DNA of 64,000 nt from Hyaloscypha bicolor E (taxonomy: Eukaryota > Ascomycota > Leotiomycetes > Helotiales > Hyaloscyphaceae): positions 620,001-684,000 of the forward strand of contig NW_020194626.1 of NCBI RefSeq assembly GCF_002865645.1, given 5' to 3'. The translations under genes and the position numbers were made by a program. This document shows, in pieces, positions 10,625-22,334 of the stretch (position 1 is the first letter of the stretch; every line of letters begins with the position of its first letter). Below the pieces are notes generated by a model. That model saw only the letters and a list, made by a program, of their open reading frames with translations. It had not been told where the DNA came from and did not search any database.

Positions 10625-13600
10625 TTGTGTATCGAGTACTATCGCCTTCCGATAAGCTCAATATTCACTATGGGCTATTTGCTGTAGTGAAAGTGAACTG
10701 GCAAAATCGGGAGCACAGGGAAGTCGTTGAACATTGTTATGTAAGCATTATATAAGCGAATGTACCCTGATGTCCTCCTAACACAGGAATGAGCTATAGT
10801 TTTAAGATCGAGTTTCTAGAGTTTACAGAACACGACTCCAAAATTCGAGGGATTATTTCTAAGCAGATCGTGATGTGGGTCTAGAATCTGCAACTTCATC
10901 TCTATTCAAGATTGTTTGCTTCCCGTCCTGACCCGAGCCCAACACAGTTTACAGTCGGAAAAAATTCTTCTTTCCAGAACCGTACCTTCCTAGAAGCCTC
11001 AATTCTTGGTTACAAGTTGCAATTAGGATCAGCCACTTCGACAATCATCTCATGTTCCAATTAGGTTTCATTTTTTCCTTCCTGGATTTCGAAAACCACC
11101 CCCTTTTTCTTTCATGGTGGCTCATTCTCCACATCTACATCCGAAAGGATACTTCGAGGTATGTGCATACTGTCTCTGAGTTACTCCTAAGCCTGTCCTT
11201 GAATCACAATACATTATTCCTCGTTCCATCCATTGTCCTCCTCAGCTCTTGTTTAGTCAGATGCCGCGGCTTCTTGGCTGCAAGACAAGCAGCTTCGATT
11301 TCCAACTTCAATAACTTGTCAACGCTCTTGGGAAACATCGACCCACACAACACTCCTATCACATGAAAAGAAGTAGGAACGTTCTCGACGTGCCACATCT
11401 CCACAAGGGCAGGGCCTACAACCAATGCAATAGGGGAAAGACAACCTACCCCCTGATCCAAGTTACGTAACCCTTTCTGCCCTTCATCTCCTAATGGACC
11501 TAACAGTAACAAACAACGGAAAAACCCCTGCCTTACCCTGCTGTCATAATTTGACATTGCAGAACTCGATAAACACTTGCTTGCTCCACCCCCACGCTCT
11601 GCGTGGGGAGTATCAGCACAGAGTGGCGAAACCAGGGGATCCCAACCAAACTTGTTGAGATCAGATTCTCGGTAACATGGATGAGCAGGGGAAAGGCGGA
11701 GACGGGGTCCGTGGACCTGCAGAATGGATTGCGAAGATGCTGGTCCTAACACATGCTGTGCTCGGTTTGTGATGGAAGGCCTAATATCGGCGAAAACTTT
11801 CCCGGATATTATTCCCGTCTTGTTGAGGGGGGGAAGATGGAGGGTAGAGATCGCGGGTTAGCTTTAGCCTGATCCCGGTTAGCCATGCTCTGTGATTCGG
11901 GGTCAAGTGGGATGGCATGTTGTTGGAGAATTGAGGTCTTCGGTCCGCATGCCTCCCTCGCTTCCGTCCCGATATAGCCGAAATGGCAGTGAAGTTCATT
12001 GGATGGCAGTTGGTGAGCCATCATGAGCGTAGACTATATTCTGGAACTAGCATAGACAGCTTAGAAGAAAGATTCAAAAAGTGTTGGGGATGCTTGACAC
12101 AGTAATCGTTCAGACAGTGTCTTAGCCCTTAACCAATCAGGTGACTAAACATTCTCGAAGTCTGGACTATATCATCCCCCGAAAAATCTTTAAAGAAAGC
12201 TTATGAAAAAGCAAGAGACACAAAAAGGGAGCGGTTTTTTTTGGATTCAAACCTCCTCTGCCCAGATCAGGATCGGCAGTGATGGGTGCTGCTGTATGGG
12301 GATGGGAGGGAAGGGGGGACAGCTAAGCGCAATATTGCGTTGCGGGCGTTCGCTCCCTGTCTTGTCTCGCCAGGCTTGAGGGAATTGTTGCCCTCTTTCA
12401 GAAGACGTGGTGCCACTGGGGTTACTGAAATTCCACTCTCATAACGAGATTCGGGAATAAGAAGTAAGGGTGGAATGGAGACGTGTGCCAAGCTGACCTG
12501 GACAAGTGTTCCCGAGCAGTTCTGCTCAACGAGGGCCACGACAGACATACATAACCCGAATTGTAACCCCCACGGACAATCCAGAAGTACAGGTAACTTC
12601 TCCACACTTCTCCACATTTCCAGAACGGAGTCTTAGTGCAGCATGGCTGTCGATCCAGGTTCCGAGGGATGCACGTCGTGCCACATCGGTTAATGGGTCC
12701 TATGAAAGTCCATGAATATGAGCTGCAGAGAGGGGAGCGGAAGGGGTGGCACTGCGCCACGCCAAAAGGTGGTAGAGGGGGGGGGTAAAGAGGGTTGCGT
12801 GTGTGGGTGTGTTGATAATTTTAGCCTTGCTGAGGGTGTGGCGACTCCGAAGCCAAGCATTACTCGCAAACACCTGAACACCCGTTCCGGGTGCTATCGG
12901 AGGCAGGTTGGCCGAGGAGTCTTGACCTCCCTCTTGTGCTATGCTTGGGGTTCCGTTTGCGAAGGGTCTCGAGGAGTATTTCCGTCTTAGGACGGCCCGA
13001 AACGGAAATATCTGACAGCTGACATCGCCCAAAGCCCGTTTTGTCGAGAGATGCCTTGCATTACATAGACGAGCCAATAGATATTGAGAAATGCGATTTC
13101 TCAATAGAAGAGGGTGGTGACGGTCCTCTTTGCATGGCTGACTGCGAATGCGATGGGCAAGGGAAGAGGGGTACACCCCTCACGCAATGTTGCCTGACTC
13201 GCCGACAGAGGGCCGGAATATGGGGAAAGCTTTTTGACTGGATCGGAGCTCAGCCGCTGCCAGTGAAACACCACCCTCGAAAACAACGAACCTACGAAGA
13301 CCATGGTAAGGAAGTGGGGCCTTGAGCTGCGAGGTTGCGGCACGCCAGTTGAACTCCAACTTGACGATGCCCGAATGCAAGACGCGGACCGAGTAGCCCC
13401 AGACGGTTCTGACTGCAGTGTGCAGATGCCGGGCACGGCACGGCAATCGAACAACGAGGCAACCACGCGGACCTCTGTCTCCCAATAGCCGGTTTCGTGG
13501 TCGGAGGGAATGTGGTGCAACTCAACGTGGCGGGGATTTGGCTTCTGGCTTTTCCTCGTCGTCGGAAACTCGTTCGGGCATGGGGTCGGCGCCGGGATGG

Positions 13601-15790
13601 GACAAGGTCCGTGCAATCCGTGGACGGCCGGGGCCCGGGATGAAGACTGCAATCCTTGGAGACGTGGGGGAGCCAACGAGCGTTTCAGGAACGGATCTTG
13701 CATGTGGAGAAAACAAGATTGGCTCAAGGGAGGACAGCTGCGCGCAGATCTGATCGGTGGGCCGCTTTTCTTAAACCTTAAGGCCAAAACCTTCAGACGT
13801 TCTTCGTCGTTCCAGAACCTGAAAGATAGCCTTCCTTCACCGGGTGCACTGGACCGGGAAACGCCCACCCCACGCAGACCATGCAGACCACGCAGACCAC
13901 GCAGACCACGCAGACTACGCAGACTACGCAGACTACGCAGACCACGCTGGATATCGCTCGTTAGTCCCTCACTGCCCTCGCATTCGCCATCCCCCCCGAC
14001 ATCTCGGAGAGCCGGACGACGAGAACGGCGAGGCACGGTGGCGCGCAGGGGTGGGACCGCGGAAATCTGCAAAGAGGAATGCCCAACGTACATAAGATCT
14101 TCCGCCGGGGCTGTCACCCTGACGCATTGACGAGCCTGTATCAATCGGGTATGCCTACATGACGTGGAAAGGAGGCATAGAGCCACAATTGGCGAAATGG
14201 CCTGTTGCCGGCAGCGCCTCTGCATCCGCTGCATCGTGGTTATGTAAAACGGGTCCAGGCTGGCAGGCTTGTCGCCCTTGAGCGGATTTCTGGCCATCCT
14301 CGTGACCATCGGTGACTGAGGCCCTTGCGGCCTTCAGCCTTCTCCGCCAGATGCAGCCCCTGGTGCAGCTGTGCTCCCCCTGCCGGGGTCTTCACGGCCC
14401 TGATTGGCGGTGCGGTGGGCGCCCCCCCGTCGTCCACCCCACGCTCATGGCACGCAGGCCTGGCAGGCCTGGCAGCGCCCAAATGCTACCAAGACCGTGA
14501 ACCTGGATACCTAAACTGCAATGAGGAACGTGAGGGTGATCAGCAGCCTAGTGTGCTTCCGGTGTCGCCCAACTGGGGAAGGTTGAGTGGCCATGGTAAG
14601 CGAGCACGACTCCGCAATTTGGTCATGAATCATATCGCGCTGCATCAGCAGACTACACACCCTCTCCTTTCGCCAACCACGACGTCCAGCGACTGTCTCT
14701 CCTCAGCACTTCGTCCCCGCCCACACGAGGGCGGCGTTTGCATTGCAGCCAGTGATCGGGCGGCCTGGGGGAGCAACGGCTCGCCCTCAGCTGCTGCTGC
14801 GAAGAACGGTGAAGAGCCTGAGGGCAGCTTGAGCCTCTTTTTTGCTTTTCCCGGGCAGGGTTCGAACGCCCTGGGCCTGCTGCATTCCAGGCGCCTGGGA
14901 ATAAGCAAGATCCAGATGCTTGCAGAAGGGAACAATGGGCGACTTGCTGGGGAAAGGGGTAGCAGGCGCCACGAAACGCCGGGGTGAGGTCATACTTGGC
15001 CTCCTGATGATCTTGTCAACCCATCCCTTTCGCAGCACGGCGTTGGAAGGCCAAGTATTGCTCTGCACTGGCAGAGCCAGGTTGACAACACTTCTCCTGC
15101 TATGCACTTGCAACGCTGCTGATGATCACACTGATATGAAGAGCCTGCAGCGGTTGATCTAGTCCCAGCAGGCCCCCAGCGAATCTCACGATACTTGTTA
15201 CTCACGAATATAGTATCAACTCCACAATTCCAAGTCAACCTTGTCTGCACCTCGAGTTGGCCGACGCCCGTTGAGATCCCAGGCTGAACCAGGTCCAGCC
15301 ACGCAGAGCAAGCCGAGCCACGAGGCCAAGATATGGTCACTTGCAAAAAACGTCGCGTGGGGGTGAAAATGTCCTAGGTACAACGCTGAGTGCCGTCACA
15401 GCACGCAGCACCCTTACCACGCCTGAATCTCCCCGGCATCATCAAATCACACCCCGAGGTAAGGAATCTGCCAGCGCCACCTCAGGAACATACAAAATAA
15501 TACTTAACACAGCCCCCGTCCAAACTTCCTCCCCAGAAGAAAAATTGGACTAAGACACACGCCGCCTCCTCGGCCTCGATACCACCTCCCCCTTTACCTT
15601 TTCCCAATTCCCACGTTTCTTTTATCTTTCTCCAATCTCAATTCAGACATTGGTCAACATAAAAGCCGTCTCAGGCCTCAATTCTCCTCGGACTATCTCA
15701 CCTTCTTGCCTTCCTCCCTCCTCTCCATTCACTTGGCTGATCCCGTCGACTACTTTATTTTCCGGCTTCCTCCTACCTTCCTTCTCCAAC
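10625..15790. other. Long gene-poor stretch, GC-rich from 12 kb
   Basis: No gene is supported over about 5 kb. From about 12.2 to 15.3 kb the DNA is GC-rich, so long open frames arise by chance on both strands (the largest is minus 14309-13101, whose 402 residues contain a low-complexity run made by the minisatellite and no domain). 15.55-15.79 kb is pyrimidine-rich, typical of a fungal core promoter and 5' leader, and serves the aldolase at 15791. Untranslated transcripts cannot be excluded. Confidence 0.55.
13872..13948. repeat. 9-base minisatellite
   Basis: Eight copies plus a partial of the unit ACGCAGACC, with variants ATGCAGACC and ACGCAGACT. Copies 5-7 share the same T variant, which indicates local unit spreading. 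Because the unit length is a multiple of three it makes repetitive peptides in all frames, which inflates nearby open frames. Confidence 0.9.
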
Positions 15791-16939
15791 ATGTCTCCCC
15801 ACAACGACGCACCATCACCTGCGGGGAGCTTTACTCACGGCTTCAACATAGCATTCCGCCCAACCGCCAGTTCCGGACTACGAAACTTTAGTAGCAACAG
15901 CAACAGCATCTACTCCGAGTCTCCGCTGAACGACTCCCTCTCGTCGTCCTTCTCGAGCAACTCATTGGACGTCGACGACCATATGGCCCGCCCATTGGTA
16001 CCTGGGGTGTACGTCCCGACTGTCTGTTTCTTCGATCCAGTAACGGAAGACCTCGATAAAGAAACGATTGCCACGCATGCGATTCGCCTGGCGCAGGTCG
16101 GCGTCACCGGGCTCACCACACAAGGCTCCAATGGCGAGGCCGTGCACCTCACCCACGCCGAGCGCCAAACTGTCACCGCCACCACCCGTTCGGCACTCAA
16201 CTCGGCCGGCTTTTCCCACCTGCCTGTCCTCGTGGGATGCGGCGCCCAATCCGTCCGAGAAACGATCATACACTGTCGAGAGGCATATACGGCTGGTGGT
16301 GACTACGCATTGGTCCTCCCGCCTGCATATTATGCACCTCTCTTCTCTCCATCCGCTGCGAGCGTCATCGAATTCTTCCACGCAGTCGCAGATCAGTCGC
16401 CAATTCCCCTCGTGATCTATAATTACCCCGGAGCCGTCTCCGGCATGGATCTCTCGTCTGATGTCATCATCCAACTTTCAGCACATCCGAATATTGTAGG
16501 TGTGAAATTGACATGCGGCAATACCGGGAAGTTGAACAGAATTGTGGCGGCCACAAAATCTGCCAAGCCGCAGTCATCGAGTACTGCGCCTCCGTTCCTG
16601 GTTCTGGGTGGTAGTGCAGATTTCGCATTGCAGAGTCTAATCGGTGGCGGCCACGGTATCTTGGCTGGGCTGGCAAACATCGCACCAAAGTCCTGCTTGG
16701 AGATCCTCCGTCTGTACCGTGAAGGCAAGATTTCCGAGGCGCAGAAGATCCAGGAGGTGGTTGCGAGGGGCGATTGGACAGCTATTCAGGGTGGCATTGT
16801 GAGCACCAAGGCCGGCATGGAGAGCTGGTTGGGCTATGGGGGATATGGCCGCAGCCCGCTGCCACGCCCAACCGACGACCAGAGCGCGAGATGGAAGGAG
16901 GGTTTCAGGGAGCTCTACGCGCTGGAGAAGAGCTTGTAA
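15791..16939 (+). CDS. DapA/NanA-superfamily aldolase
   Basis: Intronless, 382 residues. The core (about 67-380) is a class I aldolase TIM barrel of the dihydrodipicolinate synthase / N-acetylneuraminate lyase superfamily. Visible signatures: TTQGSNGEAVHLTHAER for the 2-oxo-acid-binding loop and strand, YNYPG with the catalytic Tyr, and GVKLTCGN with the Schiff-base Lys. The strong GGDYALVLPPAYY and GSADF segments match fungal members such as L-threo-3-deoxy-hexulosonate aldolase of the D-galacturonate pathway; that assignment is probable, not proven. Lysine biosynthesis is unlikely because fungi use the aminoadipate route. The first 65 residues are a Ser-rich extension not found in the core family; it could be a targeting or disordered segment. 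The frame is open upstream to a TTG at 15650, but the first ATG is 15791 and follows a CT-rich leader. Confidence 0.92.
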   Translation: MSPHNDAPSPAGSFTHGFNIAFRPTASSGLRNFSSNSNSIYSESPLNDSLSSSFSSNSLDVDDHMARPLVPGVYVPTVCFFDPVTEDLDKETIATHAIRLAQVGVTGLTTQGSNGEAVHLTHAERQTVTATTRSALNSAGFSHLPVLVGCGAQSVRETIIHCREAYTAGGDYALVLPPAYYAPLFSPSAASVIEFFHAVADQSPIPLVIYNYPGAVSGMDLSSDVIIQLSAHPNIVGVKLTCGNTGKLNRIVAATKSAKPQSSSTAPPFLVLGGSADFALQSLIGGGHGILAGLANIAPKSCLEILRLYREGKISEAQKIQEVVARGDWTAIQGGIVSTKAGMESWLGYGGYGRSPLPRPTDDQSARWKEGFRELYALEKSL

Positions 16940-18734
16940 GCTTGTAGATGGACCTGGGCCGAAAAATATTAATACGACCGACGGCAATCTGGACGGGGGC
17001 GGGCAACTGTCATACGCACAAAGGTTATTTGACGGCCGTTTTACTTTGGTGGCGTTTGGGTCTAGCCCGTGGTGCGAAGTGACCAGGTGTCTGCAGCATG
17101 ACTGGTGATGCGAGTCCGAAGATACCAAACCCCACGTCTCTTTACGTTGCGTTGCGTCTGTTGCGTGGAATATCTGTAATACCGCTGCCCTGATTTTTCT
17201 GCTTTTTTCCTTTGCTTTCGGCAATACTTCTCCCTCAAAATACGCTGCACACGCACACGAAAAGCCACTCGGACAAAGTCAAAAGTCTTAATCGATTAAA
17301 AGATTAGAACCATTAGATAAGAAATCAAAAAGCTTCACAGCTGCATACACTTACTCTACCATTTTCAATTCCTTCCACATACACTTGGGAGACGCGACGT
17401 GACTAGGTTGTCAACGTGGCACGAGAGCCATCCCTTAAAGGACAGTTGCATCCAAATGTGAAACATATGATGGGAAGAAGATTTCCGTGCATATTGGAAG
17501 TCCAGCTCTCCGTGCATGTTGGAAATCCGGTTCTGTGAGTCACTAGTGAGACATTCTGGTCTCATCATCAGATGTTCGAGGGGAAAGGAAGTGGTGGTTG
17601 TGTATCACAGGAGAGGCCCACTTTAATGCTAAAATTGAAGACATTGGCAAAAACGTCAGAAGCAAAACCACAAAACAGCAGGCTGGTGGTTACCATTCAC
17701 CCAAATTACTAATCTGCCGAGCTGATGAGAATCCAGTCCAGGCACCTAATGAATAATCAGAGTCAAACTTGCGTCGGTGACCAACAGCATTGAGTGTGGG
17801 GAACGCCTCATCCGACAGTTATCGGTCGGATTGCATTCCTTCGGCCATGCAATGAATTCGACGTGCTAATACCACAGAGAAACTTCGGCAACTCTTCAGC
17901 TCTCAGCAGCTTCAACACGATGAACTTCCCGTATAACTTCAGCAGCAGCAGCAGCAGTATCATCTCCATCCTCCTCTCTATAATCAAAAGCACCCAGGCA
18001 CCCTAGTCATGCGGCTGATCCAGGACAACCAGCCGGGTCTCGCAGTGTCGCCCCCCTCATTCCCGTCAAAGTCACTAGCATCCCAATATTCAATCCATCT
18101 CAGGAGCACCGATACATATGACTCTCAGCGGAACACCCGCAGTGTTGCGGTCTATGTAAGGAAATGGGGAGGGAAGTTTGAATGAGGCTTCACTAGAGGT
18201 ATGGTAGTGATGATTTGCTCTTTGCCACACGATGGAGGTCCAGAAGTGCTCCGTGATCGCCAGACATGAGGGTAGATTTTACATTGCATTCTGAGTTCCT
18301 AGTAGGTAAATCATTTTCGTGTCCGTAGTTCTATCCTAGCACTGGCTATTGCTCTTTTAGAATAGTTCCAGGCTTGGGGAAACGGCTGGGAAGAGTCAAG
18401 TTTTGCTAGGTTGAGAGCTAAATCCAGAGTTTTAGGTGTCTCTAAGGCTTTGACATTGAGGAATAGACCAAGAGGCCATGCTGATTTGTGCATAGACTAT
18501 AACGATAACGACCATAACTTAGAGTGTATCAACTTACATTACCACGACTAGGTAAGCACTATTTCTTTCATTCTCTAGCTCATACATCGGCAAATAATCC
18601 ACCCCACCTCCAGTAGCTTTACACACCAGCTTCGTCCCACAGTCATGACCACCCATCAAACTTTGTCCGTCTATCATAAGCTAATCCATCTTCAATTCCA
18701 GCACCACCACAGCATCGACCACCACTTTCCCTCC

Positions 18735-19068
18735 TCAAGCAATCTACTACGCCGCGTGCGGTTCCCAAAACATGGTCACATCAGATGCGAACGGGAACTA
18801 AATTGGTCTATCCGCCGAAGAGGGAGACAACAACGTGTTTATCGCCAGCGCCCAGTGCGCAGAATGTTTCCAGACCTCTGAGTGCGGTACATATGATTTT
18901 GTCCCAAGGTATGGCTCACAATCTTGCGAGCTGGATCTTTTTAACCAATGCCCTGCGGGCCAGACTCAAATTGGGTTGGTATATGAGACTGCCAATTATA
19001 ATAACCCGGTTGTGGGGAATGGGTCGAGTGAGAAGGTGCAGTGTGGAGGCGTGTATCAAGGTTGGTAA
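18735..19068 (+). pseudogene. Cys-rich small protein frame with internal stop
   Basis: In one frame, about 110 codons read with seven cysteines (AACGSQ, then QCAECFQTSEC, SCELDLFNQC and near the end KVQCGGVYQGW), interrupted only by a TAA at about 18794-18796. A single C-to-T change from CAA would explain the stop. Cys spacing and size resemble small secreted fungal proteins, but no signal peptide or start could be placed; an upstream exon may be missing. I do not recognise a family. It may equally be a chance frame. Confidence 0.3.
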
Positions 19069-19292
19069 ATAGGTAGTTGAGATAGAGTAGGTGAATTTAT
19101 TTCAGAATTGATTCTCTCAATTATCACGGAGCCTTGTCTCAAGCCTGCTCCGACAAATCAGATTGACGTGTAATTTTGTGCGTGGCGGGAGCTAGAAATT
19201 TTCCAGTCTGGTTTGAGCCAAACCTGAACACTCACAATCTCCATTTCGATTCATCTAATCCACACGTCACAAAATCGTCGTCTGAGATTTCC

Positions 19293-19526
19293 ATGCATCA
19301 ATACCTGTACACTTGTATATCCGAATTCTTCTTTGGCTCAACTTGCTTTGCGGCTCCCCTTCAAGCCACGTGTACCGCGCGACTGTATGTATTCCTCTCT
19401 AGTCTGGCTATCCTTATCTTTCACTAATAGTCGTAGTCTCACAGACGTCGTGAGCTTCAGCGCAAGGTCGACGAGTTGGACAAGGAGAGGCAGCTTCTTG
19501 AAACGCTTGAGAAGGAACAATGCTAG
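19293..19526 (+). CDS. Candidate small two-exon gene, coiled-coil tail
   Basis: ATG at 19293; exon 1 to 19384 ends at a good donor (GTATGT), exon 2 starts at 19445 after CTCACAG and ends at TAG 19526. The join is in phase and gives 57 residues: a hydrophobic start and a strongly helical end (RRELQRKVDELDKERQLLE). No family recognised. The good splice sites and the clean heptad-like tail favour a real or recently lost gene, and further exons may exist downstream. Low confidence because it is short and isolated. Confidence 0.3.
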
Positions 19527-20227
19527 TGTGTGAGACGCTCTGATCTATCTCAAAAGTTTGGTTGATTTAAGGCCGTCTGGCATCTGCTCTGTCGATCAAT
19601 CCCACGATTTCTCTGCTCGATTCATTCTCTCCAACAGTAACATACACACACGCTATGCTCGAAGAATACCGAGGATCGTTCGTCTGTTCTGTGTCATTGA
19701 CTATTCCTCCGCCGTTTTTCCAGTTGCAGCCATCTATTTTGGGATCGGCTGGTGCAATTCCAAATTATAAGTCCTTACAATGGTATCGATGAGTCGGGCC
19801 TGGCTGTACGGGTTGCTGATCAAGTGTAGGAGAGAACGAGTCGATCGTGTTCAAGGAGAGATCGAGGCTGTTGAGGGGAATATCCGTCGTCGTGGGGCAA
19901 GTGTGGGTCAAGATCGAGAAAGGAAATGCACCAACTGCAAGTTGTGATATGGTGGCATGACTTGCTAGACTAGATATCTCGAAGTACTCGTGCCCACCTG
20001 TGCATCAGTAAAACCTGCAGGGACGCAGGGGCTTTAGTGCAAGTCTTGACGCACGATTAAGCGGAGGCGCGGTGTCATGGATGCGTTGCTGCCGCGAATT
20101 TTCAGCTCTGTTTAGCGAGACCCAATCAACAAGTCTACGCCTTTCTCCAACAGACCTTGCCATCAGCCCCCGATCGAGTAGTCGTAATCAAATTTGTACT
20201 TCCACAGATTTTCGACGGTGTTGAAGC

Positions 20228-21049
20228 ATGGCGCCCACCGAAGTTGTGTGTCCTACGACGGTTGAGATCTTGAATCAAGAAATAGATTGCGAGGGCAACA
20301 CACCTAGCCATTACAGAATGCTCGTGAACAAAAAGGACTTCAAGTACATCACGATCGAACCAAAAATCCACGAAGTCGATGATCTGTGTTTTCCACCAAT
20401 TCTGCTATCAAAGCTGCCGCCATTTCCCGCCGGTAATTGGAACTATGGCCGCATCTCGCAGGCAGCGGAGAACGCGACGACGTTCTTCGCAGAGACCTCC
20501 AGGAAAGACTTTCCCTCAATCACGCCTCTATGGCATGCAAAGTCCTACGACTACTTATCCTTCAAGATCGGACAGCGACTGAGGGCAAATGTCTACGTGG
20601 CATCTTCTCCGCAATTCAGGAAACCAATAATCGCCAAATTTGCAAGATTCGAGTGGGAAATAGGATACTATATCACTGAGACTCAAGCTTATTCGTGGAT
20701 AGATGGCAGCAGTATCGGCCCAGAGTTCTTAGGATACCTGACTGAAGATGGCTGGGTTATTGGGTTCCTCATCGAAAACGTTGATGGCCGCCACGCTACC
20801 ATCTCGGACCTTCCTGCCTGCAAGGCTGTTGTTAGACAACTGCATGGATTGGGTATCCTTCACAAGGATCTAAATAAGCACAACTTTTTGATTTCGGAAG
20901 GGGGTGCTGTTCTTATCGATTTTGAGACAGCAGAGCGATCGGATGACAGTGAGGCCATGGAGGCGGAACTAAGGGGGTTGGAGGAACAGCTGTTAGATGA
21001 GTCAGGTATTGGTGGGGTAATTCTGGACGAGGAGGAGAAGGAGACTTAA
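20228..21049 (+). CDS. Protein-kinase-fold protein, function unknown
   Basis: Intronless, 273 residues. The C-terminal half has the catalytic elements of the protein-kinase/aminoglycoside-phosphotransferase fold: PIIAKFA with a candidate ATP-binding Lys137, a Glu-containing stretch FEWEIGYY, HKDLNKHNFLI with catalytic Asp214 and Asn219, and IDFE with metal-binding Asp231. The N-terminal 110 residues are not catalytic and lack a clear glycine loop. The domain is short and ends in an acidic tail (EELEEQ-like, last 40 residues). Similar small kinase-like proteins are common and expanded in Pezizomycotina and often carry arbitrary annotations. Activity and substrate are unknown. Start is the first ATG, 20 bases from the preceding in-frame sequence used by no other frame. 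Flanked by gene-poor DNA. Confidence 0.8.
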   Translation: MAPTEVVCPTTVEILNQEIDCEGNTPSHYRMLVNKKDFKYITIEPKIHEVDDLCFPPILLSKLPPFPAGNWNYGRISQAAENATTFFAETSRKDFPSITPLWHAKSYDYLSFKIGQRLRANVYVASSPQFRKPIIAKFARFEWEIGYYITETQAYSWIDGSSIGPEFLGYLTEDGWVIGFLIENVDGRHATISDLPACKAVVRQLHGLGILHKDLNKHNFLISEGGAVLIDFETAERSDDSEAMEAELRGLEEQLLDESGIGGVILDEEEKET

Positions 21050-22334
21050 AAATCTTACCCTGAGCCAACTTTGCTGCGATGGTACTGCTTCCACTCTCTC
21101 TCCATCACACCTGTTTGCAGTTCTCGCCTTGGCCTTCTGCTAGTCAGCTCCCGTGCGGCCTGCCAGCACTGCAACCTCCTCAAGGTAAGGGAACTGACTT
21201 GATGTTCAGCATTTCCTGGGACATTCGAATCTTGTCGGTCGTGAATTCTGCTAGCGGTTGCTCCGCACTCTCCGTCCATTCTCTCAATGAACTGTTTCCT
21301 GTCGGTTCGGAAGCTGTCCATCTCTTTCAATGTCCATAGGCTATCGTTGATTATCCAGGCGTCGCCCGGGACATCGAACGCCCATCGTCTGGCAGCCCTA
21401 ACTCTCTTCGACCCCACCCCGAGTATTTCGTGCCTTCCCGTTCCGCGCAATTCTCCAAGTAGGCATCCCAACATTGCAACTCACTCGTGAAGTAAAATAA
21501 CTCCTTTCCCTCCCCCTCTCGCTTACAGCCTCGCCTTTTTTTTTTTTTGCAAAGTGACCTTTGTAACTCGGAATAAGAGAAGATGCCTTCACTAATTCTA
21601 GTTCGGTCGGAAAATCGATTCGACAAAAAACACTCCGCAATTCGTTCTCGCTAACAATTGCGAGGGTCCGGGTGGTGGGTTTGGCACAGATGTTGTATAA
21701 CCCCCAGACTGGGAGCCCACTGTGAGGCGAGAGGTGGACGGCGTAGAGCGGTGTGTTGCTTCAGCCTTGGCCGGCGGCCACTCGGTGAGGACTGCTGGTC
21801 TACCTCACGCACGCTGCAGTAGATCCAGGGGGGCCACCAAGGAAGCGGGTATAGTTCACCAAAGACTGCTCCCCCGAGCACCGCCAATCCGGCAAGTACA
21901 AAATTCCTCCTCTCTCAGGAAAACAGCCAGCTAACATGTGAACAGATCGAAAGCCCCCTTCCCACCCAGGGCACCGACGACCTCCAAAAATCAGTTCGCC
22001 TGGGTTTCTACGGCAACCACCATTTCGAAGGTGTTTCGCTAGTGTTTTGCCGTCTGTTTTTTTTTTTGGAGCTAAGGATGACGCGAGGTGGTGTTGATAT
22101 CGTTTTGAGCGACTTTCGCACCTGTGAGCGAGTTTCTTGTCCTCTCTCTGTTTTTGTTTCGCGAGGAGGCGCGTGTAAGTGGGATGGAAGCGATACCCAA
22201 GACGAGGCCAGCGGGGCTAATGAAATCTTCTTGCAAATTCCTATCAGATCTATCGCTACCAACACCCCAAAGAAAGCCTGCTATCCTCGCAATGCAAACA
22301 TGAATTGCTTCGTAAATCATATCTTTTCACCGCC
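21050..22334. other. Intergenic between convergent genes
   Basis: It holds the 3' ends of the kinase-like gene (plus) and of the TamA-like gene (minus). A minus-strand frame from ATG 21474 to 21055 (139 codons) is the only one that might be real; it is charged, has no motif I recognise, and would converge head-on with the kinase-like gene a few bases away. I leave it uncalled. Confidence 0.5.

Larger units (their letters stand above)
16940..20227. other. Gene-poor stretch with small or broken frames
   Basis: Contains a short CAG/AGC run near 17940-17958, a broken Cys-rich frame (18735-19068) and a candidate two-exon small gene (19293-19526), listed separately. Further short frames follow (about 19655-19792, and 19780-19947 with a charged run ERVDRVQGEIEAVEGNIRRR), which could be other exons or debris of a coiled-coil gene, but I cannot join them convincingly. 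Nothing else is supported. Confidence 0.5.

Noticed and set aside
11204..11752. 182-codon minus-strand frame
   Set aside because: No motif, no intron or homologue-like blocks, amino-acid composition looks random.
13101..14309. 402-codon minus-strand frame
   Set aside because: It is in GC-rich DNA where stops are rare, overlaps plus-strand frames of 200 codons, has no domain, and its most striking part comes from the minisatellite.
14861..14885. Possible tRNA T-arm (GGTTCGAAC)
   Set aside because: No A-box or cloverleaf could be built around it on either strand.
16637..17224. 195-codon minus-strand frame over the aldolase end
   Set aside because: Antisense shadow of the well supported aldolase gene.
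21055..21474. 139-codon minus-strand frame after the kinase-like gene
   Set aside because: Has an ATG but no motif and almost touches the convergent gene; evidence is too thin to call.
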